The notes below the pieces were generated by a model, which worked only from the letters and a program-made list of their open reading frames with translations, ran no database searches and was not told where the DNA came from. 41,293 nt of DNA from Candidatus Heimdallarchaeota archaeon (GTDB lineage: Archaea > Asgardarchaeota > Heimdallarchaeia > Heimdallarchaeales > Heimdallarchaeaceae), in assembly GCA_018238545.1 (NCBI GenBank), contig JABCTC010000030.1:1-41293 (forward strand), written 5' to 3'. Of this stretch, positions 1 to 6,906 are shown in pieces. The position numbers and the translations under genes are program-made. The stretch's first letter is position 1. Every line of letters begins with the position of its first letter.

Positions 1-89
1 ACCCAAGAATTACTAGCTTCTTCTTTAGCTCCTTTATCCTCTTCAGGTTTTATAGTATAAATTTGAACTTCATTTCCCACAGTTATCAT
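1..89 (-). CDS. Partial hypothetical protein (N-terminus only)
   Basis: An open frame starts at an ATG whose first base is 89 and runs off the left edge of the window. It encodes 29 residues beginning MITVGNEVQIYTIKPEED, hydrophilic and charged after a short strand-like start. An in-frame stop lies a few codons upstream, so this ATG is the first possible start. It is divergent from the longin-like gene that starts about 100 bases away, so the two may share a promoter region. Too little is visible to name a family. Confidence 0.45.
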   Translation of the reverse strand, partial: MITVGNEVQIYTIKPEEDKGAKEEASNSW

Positions 90-189
90 TTCAAAAATAT
101 TAGGTGATGTTTAAAAGATTACTCTTTTTAAATCATAACAAATTTTTTGTAAATCGTTAATCCTTATTAAGAATCAAGAGAGAATATGG

Positions 190-678
190 TTGGTGTATAA
201 ATTGCCAGATGATGTTTTTATTTTAGATAAAAGTGGACTACCATATTATAGCAAATGCTTTGGGGGAGAAACATGTAAAATGAGACCAGATCATTCTTTA
301 CAGACAGGATTTTTAGCAGCACTATATGCTTTTTCAAAAGAATCATATGGACAACAAGAAATTAGAACAGTAGTGTTCAATGACATGAAATTGCATTTCA
401 AAACTGATCAAGAAAAAGATATCATAGTTGTGTTTACGTCACCATTGAGTGAAAAAGAGGAAGTAGTTGAGGGACAAATGGATATGACTTTAAGAGCTTT
501 CCTCGAAAATCATAATGATGATATAGGTAGAGGATATGTTGATGCAGACAAATTTACAGGATTTGATCAAATATTACAAGACATAGGAGTAGTAAAAACA
601 AAACCTATGGGAATGATAAATCTAGGAGAAAAAGTGGGTTTGTGGAAGAGAATCTTTAGAAGATATAAACACAAATGA
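190..678 (+). CDS. Longin/roadblock-like domain protein (putative small-GTPase partner)
   Basis: A 162-residue protein with no signal peptide or membrane segment. Residues about 8-115 read as strand (VFILDKSGLPYYSK), long helix (LQTGFLAALYAFSKESYG), strand pair (TVVFNDMKLHFK, DIIVVFTSP) and a second helix. This alpha/beta order is that of longin/roadblock-fold proteins, which are abundant in Asgard archaea and bind small GTPases in eukaryotes. The C-terminus is basic (KRIFRRYKHK). The start is a TTG at 190 (GTG at 193 also fits); the nearby ATG at 186 hits a stop at once. A related-looking domain is fused to TPR repeats at 21331-23364. Two GTPase genes lie about 1 kb away on the other strand. 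The fold assignment is by pattern only. Confidence 0.5.
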   Translation: MVYKLPDDVFILDKSGLPYYSKCFGGETCKMRPDHSLQTGFLAALYAFSKESYGQQEIRTVVFNDMKLHFKTDQEKDIIVVFTSPLSEKEEVVEGQMDMTLRAFLENHNDDIGRGYVDADKFTGFDQILQDIGVVKTKPMGMINLGEKVGLWKRIFRRYKHK

Positions 679-822
679 TTTTTCACTTTTACACTTCCTT
701 AAACTTCTCTTCTGCAATTAGTAAAAATTCCAATCTTTCTTCTTCCTACTATATTTATTGACCATTGTAAATTTTTGGAAAATCTGCAAAATCCTTAAAA
801 ATTTGCTTGTCTTTAGTTTAAT

Positions 823-1353
823 GTGGTTCGAGTTCCAATTTTGATTTATACTCATTTCAAACTTTTTTTTCCTATAAGGAATAAAGATAGACATTTGAGT
901 TGTATACGGTGTGGAAGTGAGAAAACTAAAACAGGCTATATTGTTAAATTTGTAGTGTTTATCTTTTGTTTCTATATTCCTATTCCAATAGAGTTTACTC
1001 CTTATTATAAATGCAAAGAGTGTAAAATCAGATTCACTAGACAGAAAGCGCTGATAAATCGTTTAACACCAGGTGTATCCAATCTTCTTGGATGGTATAG
1101 ACCAGAAAACCAAGATATACTAAATGATTTTTCTTTATCTGAGCTCATAAGTGTATCTGAAGATAGCAGATTACCTCCAAGCGCAGTTTTGTATGTGAAG
1201 ACACTTGTAAAGTCTTTTGAAGAGAAAAATAAAATTAAAAGAGAGAAAGAAAATAAAGCAATTAGAATAGCCTGTCCTGAATGTGGTGCTCTAATCTGGA
1301 GTAATGACAGAAGATGTAATTATTGTGAAGCTATTCTACAGGATGACAATTAA
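823..1353 (+). CDS. Double zinc-ribbon protein of unknown function
   Basis: A 176-residue protein with two Cys4 clusters. The N-terminal one has CIRCG and, about 38 residues later, CKEC, separated by a very hydrophobic stretch (VKFVVFIFCFYIPIP) that may be a strand pair or membrane-facing loop. The C-terminal one is a compact ribbon with CPECG and CNYC. The middle is helical and charged. The chosen start is GTG 823; the ATG two bases upstream is in another frame and stops after seven codons. A later TTG just before the first Cys pair is also possible. It converges with the variant GTPase gene, with 4 bases between stops. Function is unknown; such ribbons can mediate protein or nucleic-acid contacts. 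Confidence 0.6.
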   Translation: MVRVPILIYTHFKLFFPIRNKDRHLSCIRCGSEKTKTGYIVKFVVFIFCFYIPIPIEFTPYYKCKECKIRFTRQKALINRLTPGVSNLLGWYRPENQDILNDFSLSELISVSEDSRLPPSAVLYVKTLVKSFEEKNKIKREKENKAIRIACPECGALIWSNDRRCNYCEAILQDDN

Positions 1354-1357
1354 AATT

Positions 1358-2104
1358 TCAAACATTAAACCATATATCTTCTGAGATACAGACAATTCCT
1401 GATTGCTTGATTAGTTTAGTTTCAGGATCTACAACAGACTTGGGTATCCATATAGGTTTGTCAGTAAATTCTTCAATGAGTGCTTGAAAAGCTTTCTCTG
1501 TTTTAATATCTGTCTTACCCTCTTGATAAACATAAAACTGTTGCCGTTTTATCATTAATGCTACCATGTGTTGGAAAATTTCTTTTATATTTTCTCCAGT
1601 TTTTGCAGATACCTCATAATAGGGCATTTGCTTCCCTAATTTATTATATACTGCATTCAGATATTTTGATATCTCTTCGGATGATACTACTTTTTCTTCT
1701 TTGAGGTCATTTTTATTTCCTATTAGTATCATTGAAATTTGTTGGTCATCCAATGCATTCCTAACCTCTTCCGCCCACTTTGGAAGTGCAAGAAAAGAAG
1801 CTTTATTTGATAAATCGAATATTAAAAATACTCCATATGAACCACCATAGAATATTGGTCTTTCATCTGAGAATCTATCATGTGCTGAAGTCTCCATAAT
1901 CTGAATTCTTACTTTGTAATCTTCTATGCGTTCCCGCAGAATAGTTTGAATTGTTAAATCAGTTGCCCCAAATCCGACCCCAATAGTTTGCGAATATTTT
2001 ACGTTGAATTCAAAAATGCCTGGGAAATATCTTTGGATTATTGACGTTTTTCCAGTCTTTGAATTCCCTACTACAACCGTTTTAAATAAGAAATCAAATA
2101 GCAT
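1358..2104 (-). CDS. Ras-like small GTPase with a degenerate switch II motif
   Basis: A 248-residue GTPase-superfamily protein. The P-loop GNSKTGKTS (13-21), switch I Thr40, the NKND base-recognition motif and the SAKTG G5 motif are intact, so guanine nucleotide binding is expected. The G3 motif, normally DTAGQE, reads ETSAHD: Asp is Glu71, the essential Gly is Ala74 and the catalytic Gln is His75. In Ras, changing the G3 Gly (Ras Gly60) to Ala blocks the GTP-induced switch, so this may be an atypical or locked GTPase. About 65 residues follow the G domain and contain no cysteine lipidation box. It sits 6 bases after the GTPase at 2111-2773, with a GGAGG-like element in the gap, so the two are probably co-transcribed. 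Confidence 0.85.
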   Translation of the reverse strand: MLFDFLFKTVVVGNSKTGKTSIIQRYFPGIFEFNVKYSQTIGVGFGATDLTIQTILRERIEDYKVRIQIMETSAHDRFSDERPIFYGGSYGVFLIFDLSNKASFLALPKWAEEVRNALDDQQISMILIGNKNDLKEEKVVSSEEISKYLNAVYNKLGKQMPYYEVSAKTGENIKEIFQHMVALMIKRQQFYVYQEGKTDIKTEKAFQALIEEFTDKPIWIPKSVVDPETKLIKQSGIVCISEDIWFNV

Positions 2105-2110
2105 GAAACA

Positions 2111-2773
2111 CTATATCCTCCCTTTCTTCTTGGATTTCATTTTTCTAGGCATAGAAGCAGCAGCTCCTGTCATGTCATCTCCTGGATCTTTAGGATAGGG
2201 AGTAAGCGCCAAACCGTCGCTACTACCATAGAAGCTACTTACAATCTTTAGTAATGTCTTGAATGCTTCATCAACGTTTTCTCCTGTTTTTGCAGAAGTT
2301 TCAATATAAGGAACAGAAAAGCCGGACCATTGCGATAGAGAACGGGCATATTCTTCAGATTGTTCTCGCATAATAGGATCTTTAGCTATCGCTCGAAGGT
2401 CACTTTTATTACCAATTAATACCATTGGAACAACTCTATTACTATTGTTCTTAAGAAGTTCTGCAATCCATGATGGAATATTTTCGAAACTAGAACGGTG
2501 AGAAATGTCAAAAACAAGAAGGCAACCAGAAGTTCCTCGATAGTAAACCTCACGGACTGCTGAGAAGCGTTGTTGGCCTTCTAAATCCCAAATCTGAGCA
2601 ACGAAATCTTGATAATTAATTTGAAGTCGTTGTACAGCAAAATCTGCTCCGATTGTCATGGAGTAGCCGTCTTTGAACCCTTCCCCTAGATAGTTCTTAC
2701 GCAAAGAAGTTTTACCAACATCTCCATCTCCCAACAAAGTTATTTTGAATATTTTCCTTTGACCCGCTGCCAT
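2111..2773 (-). CDS. Rab/Ras-like small GTPase with a conserved basic tail
   Basis: A 220-residue G protein with all five boxes: GDGDVGKTS (15-23), Thr40 in MTIGADF, WDLEGQQRF with Asp63, Gly66 and Gln67, NKSD (122-125) and SAKTG. It should cycle between GTP and GDP. After the G domain comes a 31-residue tail (190-220) with PKDPGDDMTGAAA followed by a Lys/Arg-rich end. There is no C-terminal Cys, so prenylation is not indicated; the basic end could bind membrane lipids. The same tail ends the HTH protein encoded immediately upstream (2814-4250), but not the closely related GTPase at 15813. The ATG is 40 bases after the upstream stop, suggesting one operon of HTH protein, GTPase and variant GTPase. 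Confidence 0.9.
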   Translation of the reverse strand: MAAGQRKIFKITLLGDGDVGKTSLRKNYLGEGFKDGYSMTIGADFAVQRLQINYQDFVAQIWDLEGQQRFSAVREVYYRGTSGCLLVFDISHRSSFENIPSWIAELLKNNSNRVVPMVLIGNKSDLRAIAKDPIMREQSEEYARSLSQWSGFSVPYIETSAKTGENVDEAFKTLLKIVSSFYGSSDGLALTPYPKDPGDDMTGAAASMPRKMKSKKKGRI

Positions 2774-2813
2774 TCTGTTTTTCCCTTCATGAAATGCTTA
2801 TCTATTGTTCTTC

Positions 2814-4250
2814 TTATTCTTCTTTTGTGTTCTTATATCTTCTAGCCATACCTGCTGCTGCACCCGTCATATCGTCACCAGGATCTTTAGGGAAAGGAGT
2901 GAGAGTTTTATCTGATGAGTGGAAACGACTTTTGATAGGAATAATTAATGTGCTGGGGGAATAGCGTTTAATGACTCTAAAAATTTCAGTTCTATTTTTT
3001 AGATGACGACACAAGTGAATGAAATCTGTGTGAAAAATTGAAAGATAAGAAAACCATTTTTTCTTCCAAAAAGACTTTTTTACCTTGTAAGTAATTATGA
3101 AAGGAATTTTGGTATAAAGCTTATAGGGCTCATGTTTAGAAATCAAAAAAAGTTGTACCATTTCAAGATTTTCAACGAATAATCCTGGTTGAATAATCCT
3201 TTCTTCAATTAATCTTGATTTAGTTCTAAAGAGTGTTCTAGCCGAAATATCATGTGTTTTTAATATATTATCAATACTAGGTTTCTTAAAATCCATTTCA
3301 CAGTTTCGTAAAAGATGAGTAACAGCTGATGAATCTTGATTAGGATAAGAAGTTTTCATGGATGAAATTAGTTGTCTATTTTTGGTGATTCTATACCTAA
3401 AGTTCTTTAAACTTTGAATTCCTTTTCCTATTCGTGAATAGGTTTTCCAGTTCAATACTCTTTGTGACTTAGGTGTATTATTCTCCCAATTTTCTATTGA
3501 TATTCCTTGAATCAATATTTCTGAATTAAAAATCAATCTCTTATCCTTTACATAATAATATTCTGAATCCTTTTCTTTTTCTTGTTTTATTCCATGGATA
3601 AATGTCGTTGTATCAATGAGTGATGATTTTTCAGGAAAAAGAAGGAAATAGTCAATTAGAACAGATTGATTATCTTTGTTTATTAATTTATTAATTGCAA
3701 AGAATTCGTGAAGATTTAAACGGGAATAATCTATGAAGCTTCCAAGATAAACTCTCTTCTTCTTTAGATTTTTGAGTAAAATACTAATTTCTTTTTCTGA
3801 AACTCCTAGTTTTTCTGCTAAATCTTTGAATAATGAGCTAGGATTATTACTGAGTTCTTTTATTATTTGCTTCTCTAAATCTGAGAAATGTAGACCTAAC
3901 ATTTTCGTAAAATAATCAAGAACATCTTCCAAAATCATCTCTCTTGCATAAATTAGATCATGAAATGCTTTTAATTCACTCCAAAAATTGTCAATCTCAG
4001 AAAATTCCCAGAATTCATTTCTGTCTAATTCGGAGTCATTGAAGAAGTATTTGACGAAGAAATCAGTAATATCTATTTTTAGATTTGAAGTGAACTTTGG
4101 GAAAAAATCACGAAAAATATTAGTAGTTCTAGCTTTCGAATATTGTTGTATGTTTAAAGAAAACTCATCTGGTGAAATCCTTCCTTCTAATAGGTCACTA
4201 ACTGGGGCAGGTTTCGTAGATGTTGAACTATCAAAGTTACTATCGTTCAT
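2814..4250 (-). CDS. Two-HTH putative DNA-binding protein ending in the GTPase tail motif
   Basis: A 478-residue protein I cannot assign to a named family. Residues 122-170 form a winged-helix unit (LEKQIIKELSNN, LAEKLGVSEKEISILLKNL), like the Lrp/AsnC or MarR N-terminal HTH. A second HTH-like segment (322-356, around HDISARTLFRTKSRLIEE) follows in a very basic region. The layout, an HTH followed by a long domain, resembles the 457-residue regulator upstream. Residues 450-478 contain PKDPGDDMTGAAA, matching the tail of the adjacent small GTPase in 19 of 24 aligned positions although the rest is unrelated. It is first in the run toward the two GTPase genes. A role linking GTPase state to transcription is inference. 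Confidence 0.6.
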   Translation of the reverse strand: MNDSNFDSSTSTKPAPVSDLLEGRISPDEFSLNIQQYSKARTTNIFRDFFPKFTSNLKIDITDFFVKYFFNDSELDRNEFWEFSEIDNFWSELKAFHDLIYAREMILEDVLDYFTKMLGLHFSDLEKQIIKELSNNPSSLFKDLAEKLGVSEKEISILLKNLKKKRVYLGSFIDYSRLNLHEFFAINKLINKDNQSVLIDYFLLFPEKSSLIDTTTFIHGIKQEKEKDSEYYYVKDKRLIFNSEILIQGISIENWENNTPKSQRVLNWKTYSRIGKGIQSLKNFRYRITKNRQLISSMKTSYPNQDSSAVTHLLRNCEMDFKKPSIDNILKTHDISARTLFRTKSRLIEERIIQPGLFVENLEMVQLFLISKHEPYKLYTKIPFIITYKVKKSFWKKKWFSYLSIFHTDFIHLCRHLKNRTEIFRVIKRYSPSTLIIPIKSRFHSSDKTLTPFPKDPGDDMTGAAAGMARRYKNTKEE

Positions 4251-4367
4251 TGACTATCCTACATTTATTAGAGAGTATGATATATAATGGTTCTTGTGAA
4301 CATAGTAACCATAGGTGTATAAACTAACCATAAGTGTGGTGATCTGCTTGAACTGTTTTTTTTCCTA

Positions 4368-4437
4368 CAGGGAGCAAATTTGGGATCTTGCTCTGCCTGT
4401 TATTTAGCTGGTGGAGCTGGTGGATAAAGCTAAACAG
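4368..4437. promoter_or_regulatory. Overlapping hairpins in the leader of the two-HTH gene
   Basis: Between the Lrp-like and two-HTH genes are two inverted repeats. The first pairs CAGG+GAGCAA (4368-4377) with TTGCTC (4388-4393) and CCTG (4396-4399). The second pairs CTGTT (4397-4401) and TAGCT (4405-4409) with AGCTA+AACAG (4428-4437), and its loop holds a tandem AGCTGGTGG (4406-4414 and 4415-4423). They share 4397-4399, so they cannot form together, which would suit an attenuator or a protein-binding leader. The pairing is seen in the sequence; any regulatory role is inferred. Confidence 0.35.
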
Positions 4438-4458
4438 CTAAGCAGTTTTTCCGACAAA

Positions 4459-4480
4459 GTGTAAATTTGGGGAATTACAC
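4459..4480 (-). terminator. Stem-loop after the Lrp-like gene stop codon
   Basis: GTGTAAATT (4459-4467) and AATTACAC (4473-4480) form a short stem with one bulged base, starting about 10 bases after the stop of the 457-residue regulator gene. It could be a 3'-end hairpin. Archaeal termination mainly uses T-runs rather than hairpins, and no long T-run follows on the minus strand, so the call is weak. Confidence 0.25.
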
Positions 4481-4490
4481 TAATCCCATC

Positions 4491-5864
4491 TTATGGTGTG
4501 GTTGCAGTTGTGTTTCCATTTGATACGTGTTTGTATAGATATGATCCATTAGTGCCGTTACCGTTACCATTGGTTCCATATTCAGGAGCAACACCATTGG
4601 CCATTTTGACATCTCCGAATTTGTTATTCTTGAGTTTTTCATCAATACTTTCTAGTGTTTTATTAAGGATGAAATCTTCGTCAACTTTCCAGTATTTTGT
4701 AGCCATATTCATATTATCAAGCTGGAATGGATAATACATACCATGTTTTCCAAAGAAGTCTAATGAACAAATTTGATAATCTTTGAAAGTGTGCCAAATA
4801 ATATAATTTAGTTTGGTGTCTAAATAGGGAGGAATGGTGAATCTAAGGAATATGCCGTTATTTAAGAGCTCAAAGCCTGTTTGAAATGGTGGAGTTTCTT
4901 CATGTAGAAGTCTAAATAACTGAGCTTTATCCTTGTTTGGTACGTTCTTGATGATATATGCTCTAGAGACATGTTGTTCAAACAATTTTCTACTGAAATT
5001 CCATCTGGGGTTAGTGATAAGATGGTGTCTAACAACATTATAGTATTTACGACCAAAGTCTACTTTGATATGATGTTCATTACGTGTATCAAAGAACTCT
5101 CGTAGGTTTTCAAAGATGAGAGACTCTTTTTCAGTAAGGCTAATCTTCTTTCCTAGATGCATGTAGTGCTTTCTGTAGTGGTTGATCAAAGTGGTTTGTT
5201 TGGTTCTAATTCCTATGTCATCACCGTTCTTAAAGTGAGTTGTAAGATCCTGTAACAATAGATAATGTAGTGGCTCAAGGCTGTCAAGATTTACAGCTGA
5301 TGGAAGTCTAGGTAAATCTTCTGCCTTCTGCTTTCTACTTTCCCAGAAACCTACAATATCGTATATTTCAGGTTCTTTAGTGTATCTGGGTAAAGGTTCA
5401 GGCTTTCTAACTCTGTATCCTGTAGCTTTGTCAACCTCATAGCTGTCGCAGTATTCTTGTTCAACCAAATGATCAAGAAACTTCAAGAGTAAAGGTTTAG
5501 TTTCTTCAGGCATGTCGAAATTCGCTACCATACCAAATTTTTCTCCATAGAATCGATTGTAGCTTCTTATGTAGTCAAAAGAAGAAAATGCCATCTGAAG
5601 GAGAGTGTATTGGTGTAGTGAAGAAATATCGAAAGTTACTAAGAAACGAGTGAGTTGTAGTCTTTCAGGAACAAAGGAAGCTAAAGGTACAGAGAGTATG
5701 TCTCGCTTTTTGAGAGAGTTAACCCTTCGAATCAATGTCTGTGTAGATGTTCCCAATTTCTCAGCCATAGTGGAATATGGCTCTAACGGATAGTTCTGCA
5801 AAACCAATAAGATTTTTCTATCTAGCGGGTTTAATTGATCTATTTTTATGTCTGTTTTTTCCAT
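4491..5864 (-). CDS. Lrp/AsnC-like winged-helix regulator, long form
   Basis: A 457-residue protein. Residues about 12-62 are a clear Lrp/AsnC-type HTH (LDRKILLVLQNYPLEPYS, MAEKLGTSTQTLIRRVNSLKKRDI). The remainder is much longer than the usual single RAM/effector domain of about 100 residues and may hold duplicated, diverged sensor domains. The last 30 residues are low complexity, rich in Asn, Gly and Thr (NGNGNGTNG), an odd disordered tail. The ATG is preceded by GGAGAAC. Upstream, a perfect CCAGT-ATA-ACTGG inverted repeat (5932-5944) could be an operator, since Lrp-family proteins often regulate themselves. The next gene downstream on the strand is the two-HTH protein, about 240 bases away. 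Confidence 0.65.
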   Translation of the reverse strand: MEKTDIKIDQLNPLDRKILLVLQNYPLEPYSTMAEKLGTSTQTLIRRVNSLKKRDILSVPLASFVPERLQLTRFLVTFDISSLHQYTLLQMAFSSFDYIRSYNRFYGEKFGMVANFDMPEETKPLLLKFLDHLVEQEYCDSYEVDKATGYRVRKPEPLPRYTKEPEIYDIVGFWESRKQKAEDLPRLPSAVNLDSLEPLHYLLLQDLTTHFKNGDDIGIRTKQTTLINHYRKHYMHLGKKISLTEKESLIFENLREFFDTRNEHHIKVDFGRKYYNVVRHHLITNPRWNFSRKLFEQHVSRAYIIKNVPNKDKAQLFRLLHEETPPFQTGFELLNNGIFLRFTIPPYLDTKLNYIIWHTFKDYQICSLDFFGKHGMYYPFQLDNMNMATKYWKVDEDFILNKTLESIDEKLKNNKFGDVKMANGVAPEYGTNGNGNGTNGSYLYKHVSNGNTTATTP

Positions 5865-5887
5865 TTTTTTTGTTCTCCATAATTTTT

Positions 5888-5944
5888 CAGCTGGTGGGAG
5901 CTTATTTGTGGAGTTGAAATGGAGGTGATTTCCAGTATAACTGG
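5888..5944. promoter_or_regulatory. Candidate operator region upstream of the Lrp-like gene
   Basis: It contains CAGCTGGTGGGAGCT (5889-5903), sharing AGCTGGTGG with the 4406-4423 tandem and the site at 6557-6565, and the perfect inverted repeat CCAGT-ATA-ACTGG (5932-5944) about 70 bases before the start codon. Positions suit autoregulation, but no binding evidence exists. Confidence 0.3.
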
Positions 5945-6106
5945 ATAGAATAGAAATCTAACAGAGACAAATGCGAGAGACGACTTGTTGAGACCCTGAT
6001 TTGGCTCTGAATTAGACTTCTCTTCTAGACCTCTAAATTGTTTTTACGGATTGTTTAGATCCGCGGTTTGACCCCTTGTCAGTAAGTTCAATTTTGCTAG
6101 TGGTAG

Positions 6107-6209
6107 CCAGAATTCCTCATGAAAAACCTGTAAGGACCTATGACCTCTCTAAGGCCCGTGGTTTTCCTTTCTCGCCGAGAAATGAGGAAAGGGGGTGGGG
6201 TTTTTCTGG
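6107..6209. ncRNA. Candidate structured RNA in a gene-free stretch
   Basis: The 373-base gap 5865-6237 has no convincing gene. Within it, 14 contiguous bases (CCAGAA at 6107-6112, TTCCTCAT at 6113-6120) can pair with ATGAGGAA (6182-6189) and TTCTGG (6204-6209), leaving a G-rich 14-base bulge. Inside, GAAAAACC (6121-6128) can pair with GGTTTTC (6160-6166), and TTTCTC (6168-6173) with GAGAAA (6177-6182) around a GCC loop. The helices nest into a branched fold. Strand is uncertain: on the minus strand it follows the secreted-repeat gene as a possible 3' UTR; on the plus strand it would be an independent RNA. It lacks tRNA T-loop and RNase P consensus motifs. Confidence 0.35.
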
Positions 6210-6237
6210 CGATCGTGATAGTTTTTATTTAAATGGT

Positions 6238-6546
6238 TTAAGTGTATATGCCACCTATTGGTTCATCAGGAAATCCACCTGTTGGATCCTTAAATAAACC
6301 GCCAATTGGCTCGTCTGGAAATCCGCCTGTTGGATCCTCTTTAAACAAACCACCTATTGGTTCGTCTGGAAATCCGCCTGTTGGATCTTCTCGTAGATCA
6401 AAGGTGTAATCAGTGCAATGCACTCCCTTATGATCTGACATTTCTATTACTAATTTCCCGGTAGGTGCGTTTAGAGCGATTGAGCTCGCAACAACAGCTA
6501 CGAAACTTATTACAAAGATAACCCCAAATATTTTTTTCGCTTTCAT
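6238..6546 (-). CDS. Small secreted protein with three Pro/Gly-rich tandem repeats
   Basis: A 102-residue protein. It starts with a typical signal peptide (MKAKKIFGVIFVISFVAVVA, then SSIALNA), so it should be exported. A short linker with one Cys (VHCTDYTF) leads into three near-perfect copies of DPTGGFPDEPIGG, spaced by LFKE or LFK and ending at the C-terminus as IYT. Units are 16-17 residues. A GGTGG element lies 9-13 bases before the ATG. There is no membrane anchor after the repeats. No family is recognised; it could be a surface-layer-associated or adhesive peptide, or a secreted peptide precursor. Copy number may vary between strains, because the repeats are nearly identical in DNA. Confidence 0.6.
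   Translation of the reverse strand: MKAKKIFGVIFVISFVAVVASSIALNAPTGKLVIEMSDHKGVHCTDYTFDLREDPTGGFPDEPIGGLFKEDPTGGFPDEPIGGLFKDPTGGFPDEPIGGIYT
6244..6396 (-). repeat. Three tandem 48-51-bp coding repeats
   Basis: Within the small secreted protein gene, the block encoding DPTGGFPDEPIGG occurs three times in tandem. The DNA copies differ by only a few bases, implying recent expansion or ongoing homogenisation. Confidence 0.8.
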
Positions 6547-6906
6547 TTTGCTTTTCCACCAGCTAAATTGAGCTTGTCTAACGATTTCCAGCGTACTATT
6601 TAAGATTTGTTACAATTTTCCATTTTCTAGCCTTTTTTGGAAAATAATCACAAACACATGCCTTACCAAAGGCTCAACTCTTTATGTATTCCTTTATGTA
6701 TGACTTTATGTCGGAAAAACGTTTTACTTAGATAAACGCTTGAAATGTAAGGCAACATGTGTTGCGGTTTACATATTGTCAGAACTAAGAGCTATATGCT
6801 AGCAATATGTGGGTAATACTGCACACAGAAATAATGCCCCTCCAAAAATATTTATTATGATTTTTGTTTGAAAAAAAAGAAAAAGGTTTTGTAATTGAAG
6901 CTTATT
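6547..6906. other. Gene-free 360-bp stretch
   Basis: No open frame with coding character and no tRNA consensus was seen. It holds AGCTGGTGG (minus strand, 6557-6565), which doubles as the likely ribosome-binding site of the secreted-repeat gene, and the 6745-6774 inverted repeat. It ends in A-rich DNA before a pseudogene fragment. Confidence 0.5.
6745..6774. promoter_or_regulatory. Interrupted inverted repeat, possible operator
   Basis: ATGTAA (6745-6750) and GCAACA (6752-6757) are mirrored by TGTTGC (6760-6765) and TTACAT (6769-6774) around a TG centre, giving 12 paired bases. It lies about 200 bases upstream of the secreted-repeat gene. It could be a dimeric regulator site or a hairpin. 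Confidence 0.3.

Noticed and set aside
6076..6297. Plus-strand frame of 73 codons over the structured region
   Set aside because: It runs antisense into the secreted-repeat gene, has random-looking composition, and the inverted repeats explain the region better.
6238..6400. Tandem repeats as a CRISPR array
   Set aside because: Units are contiguous, in frame and protein-coding, without spacers.
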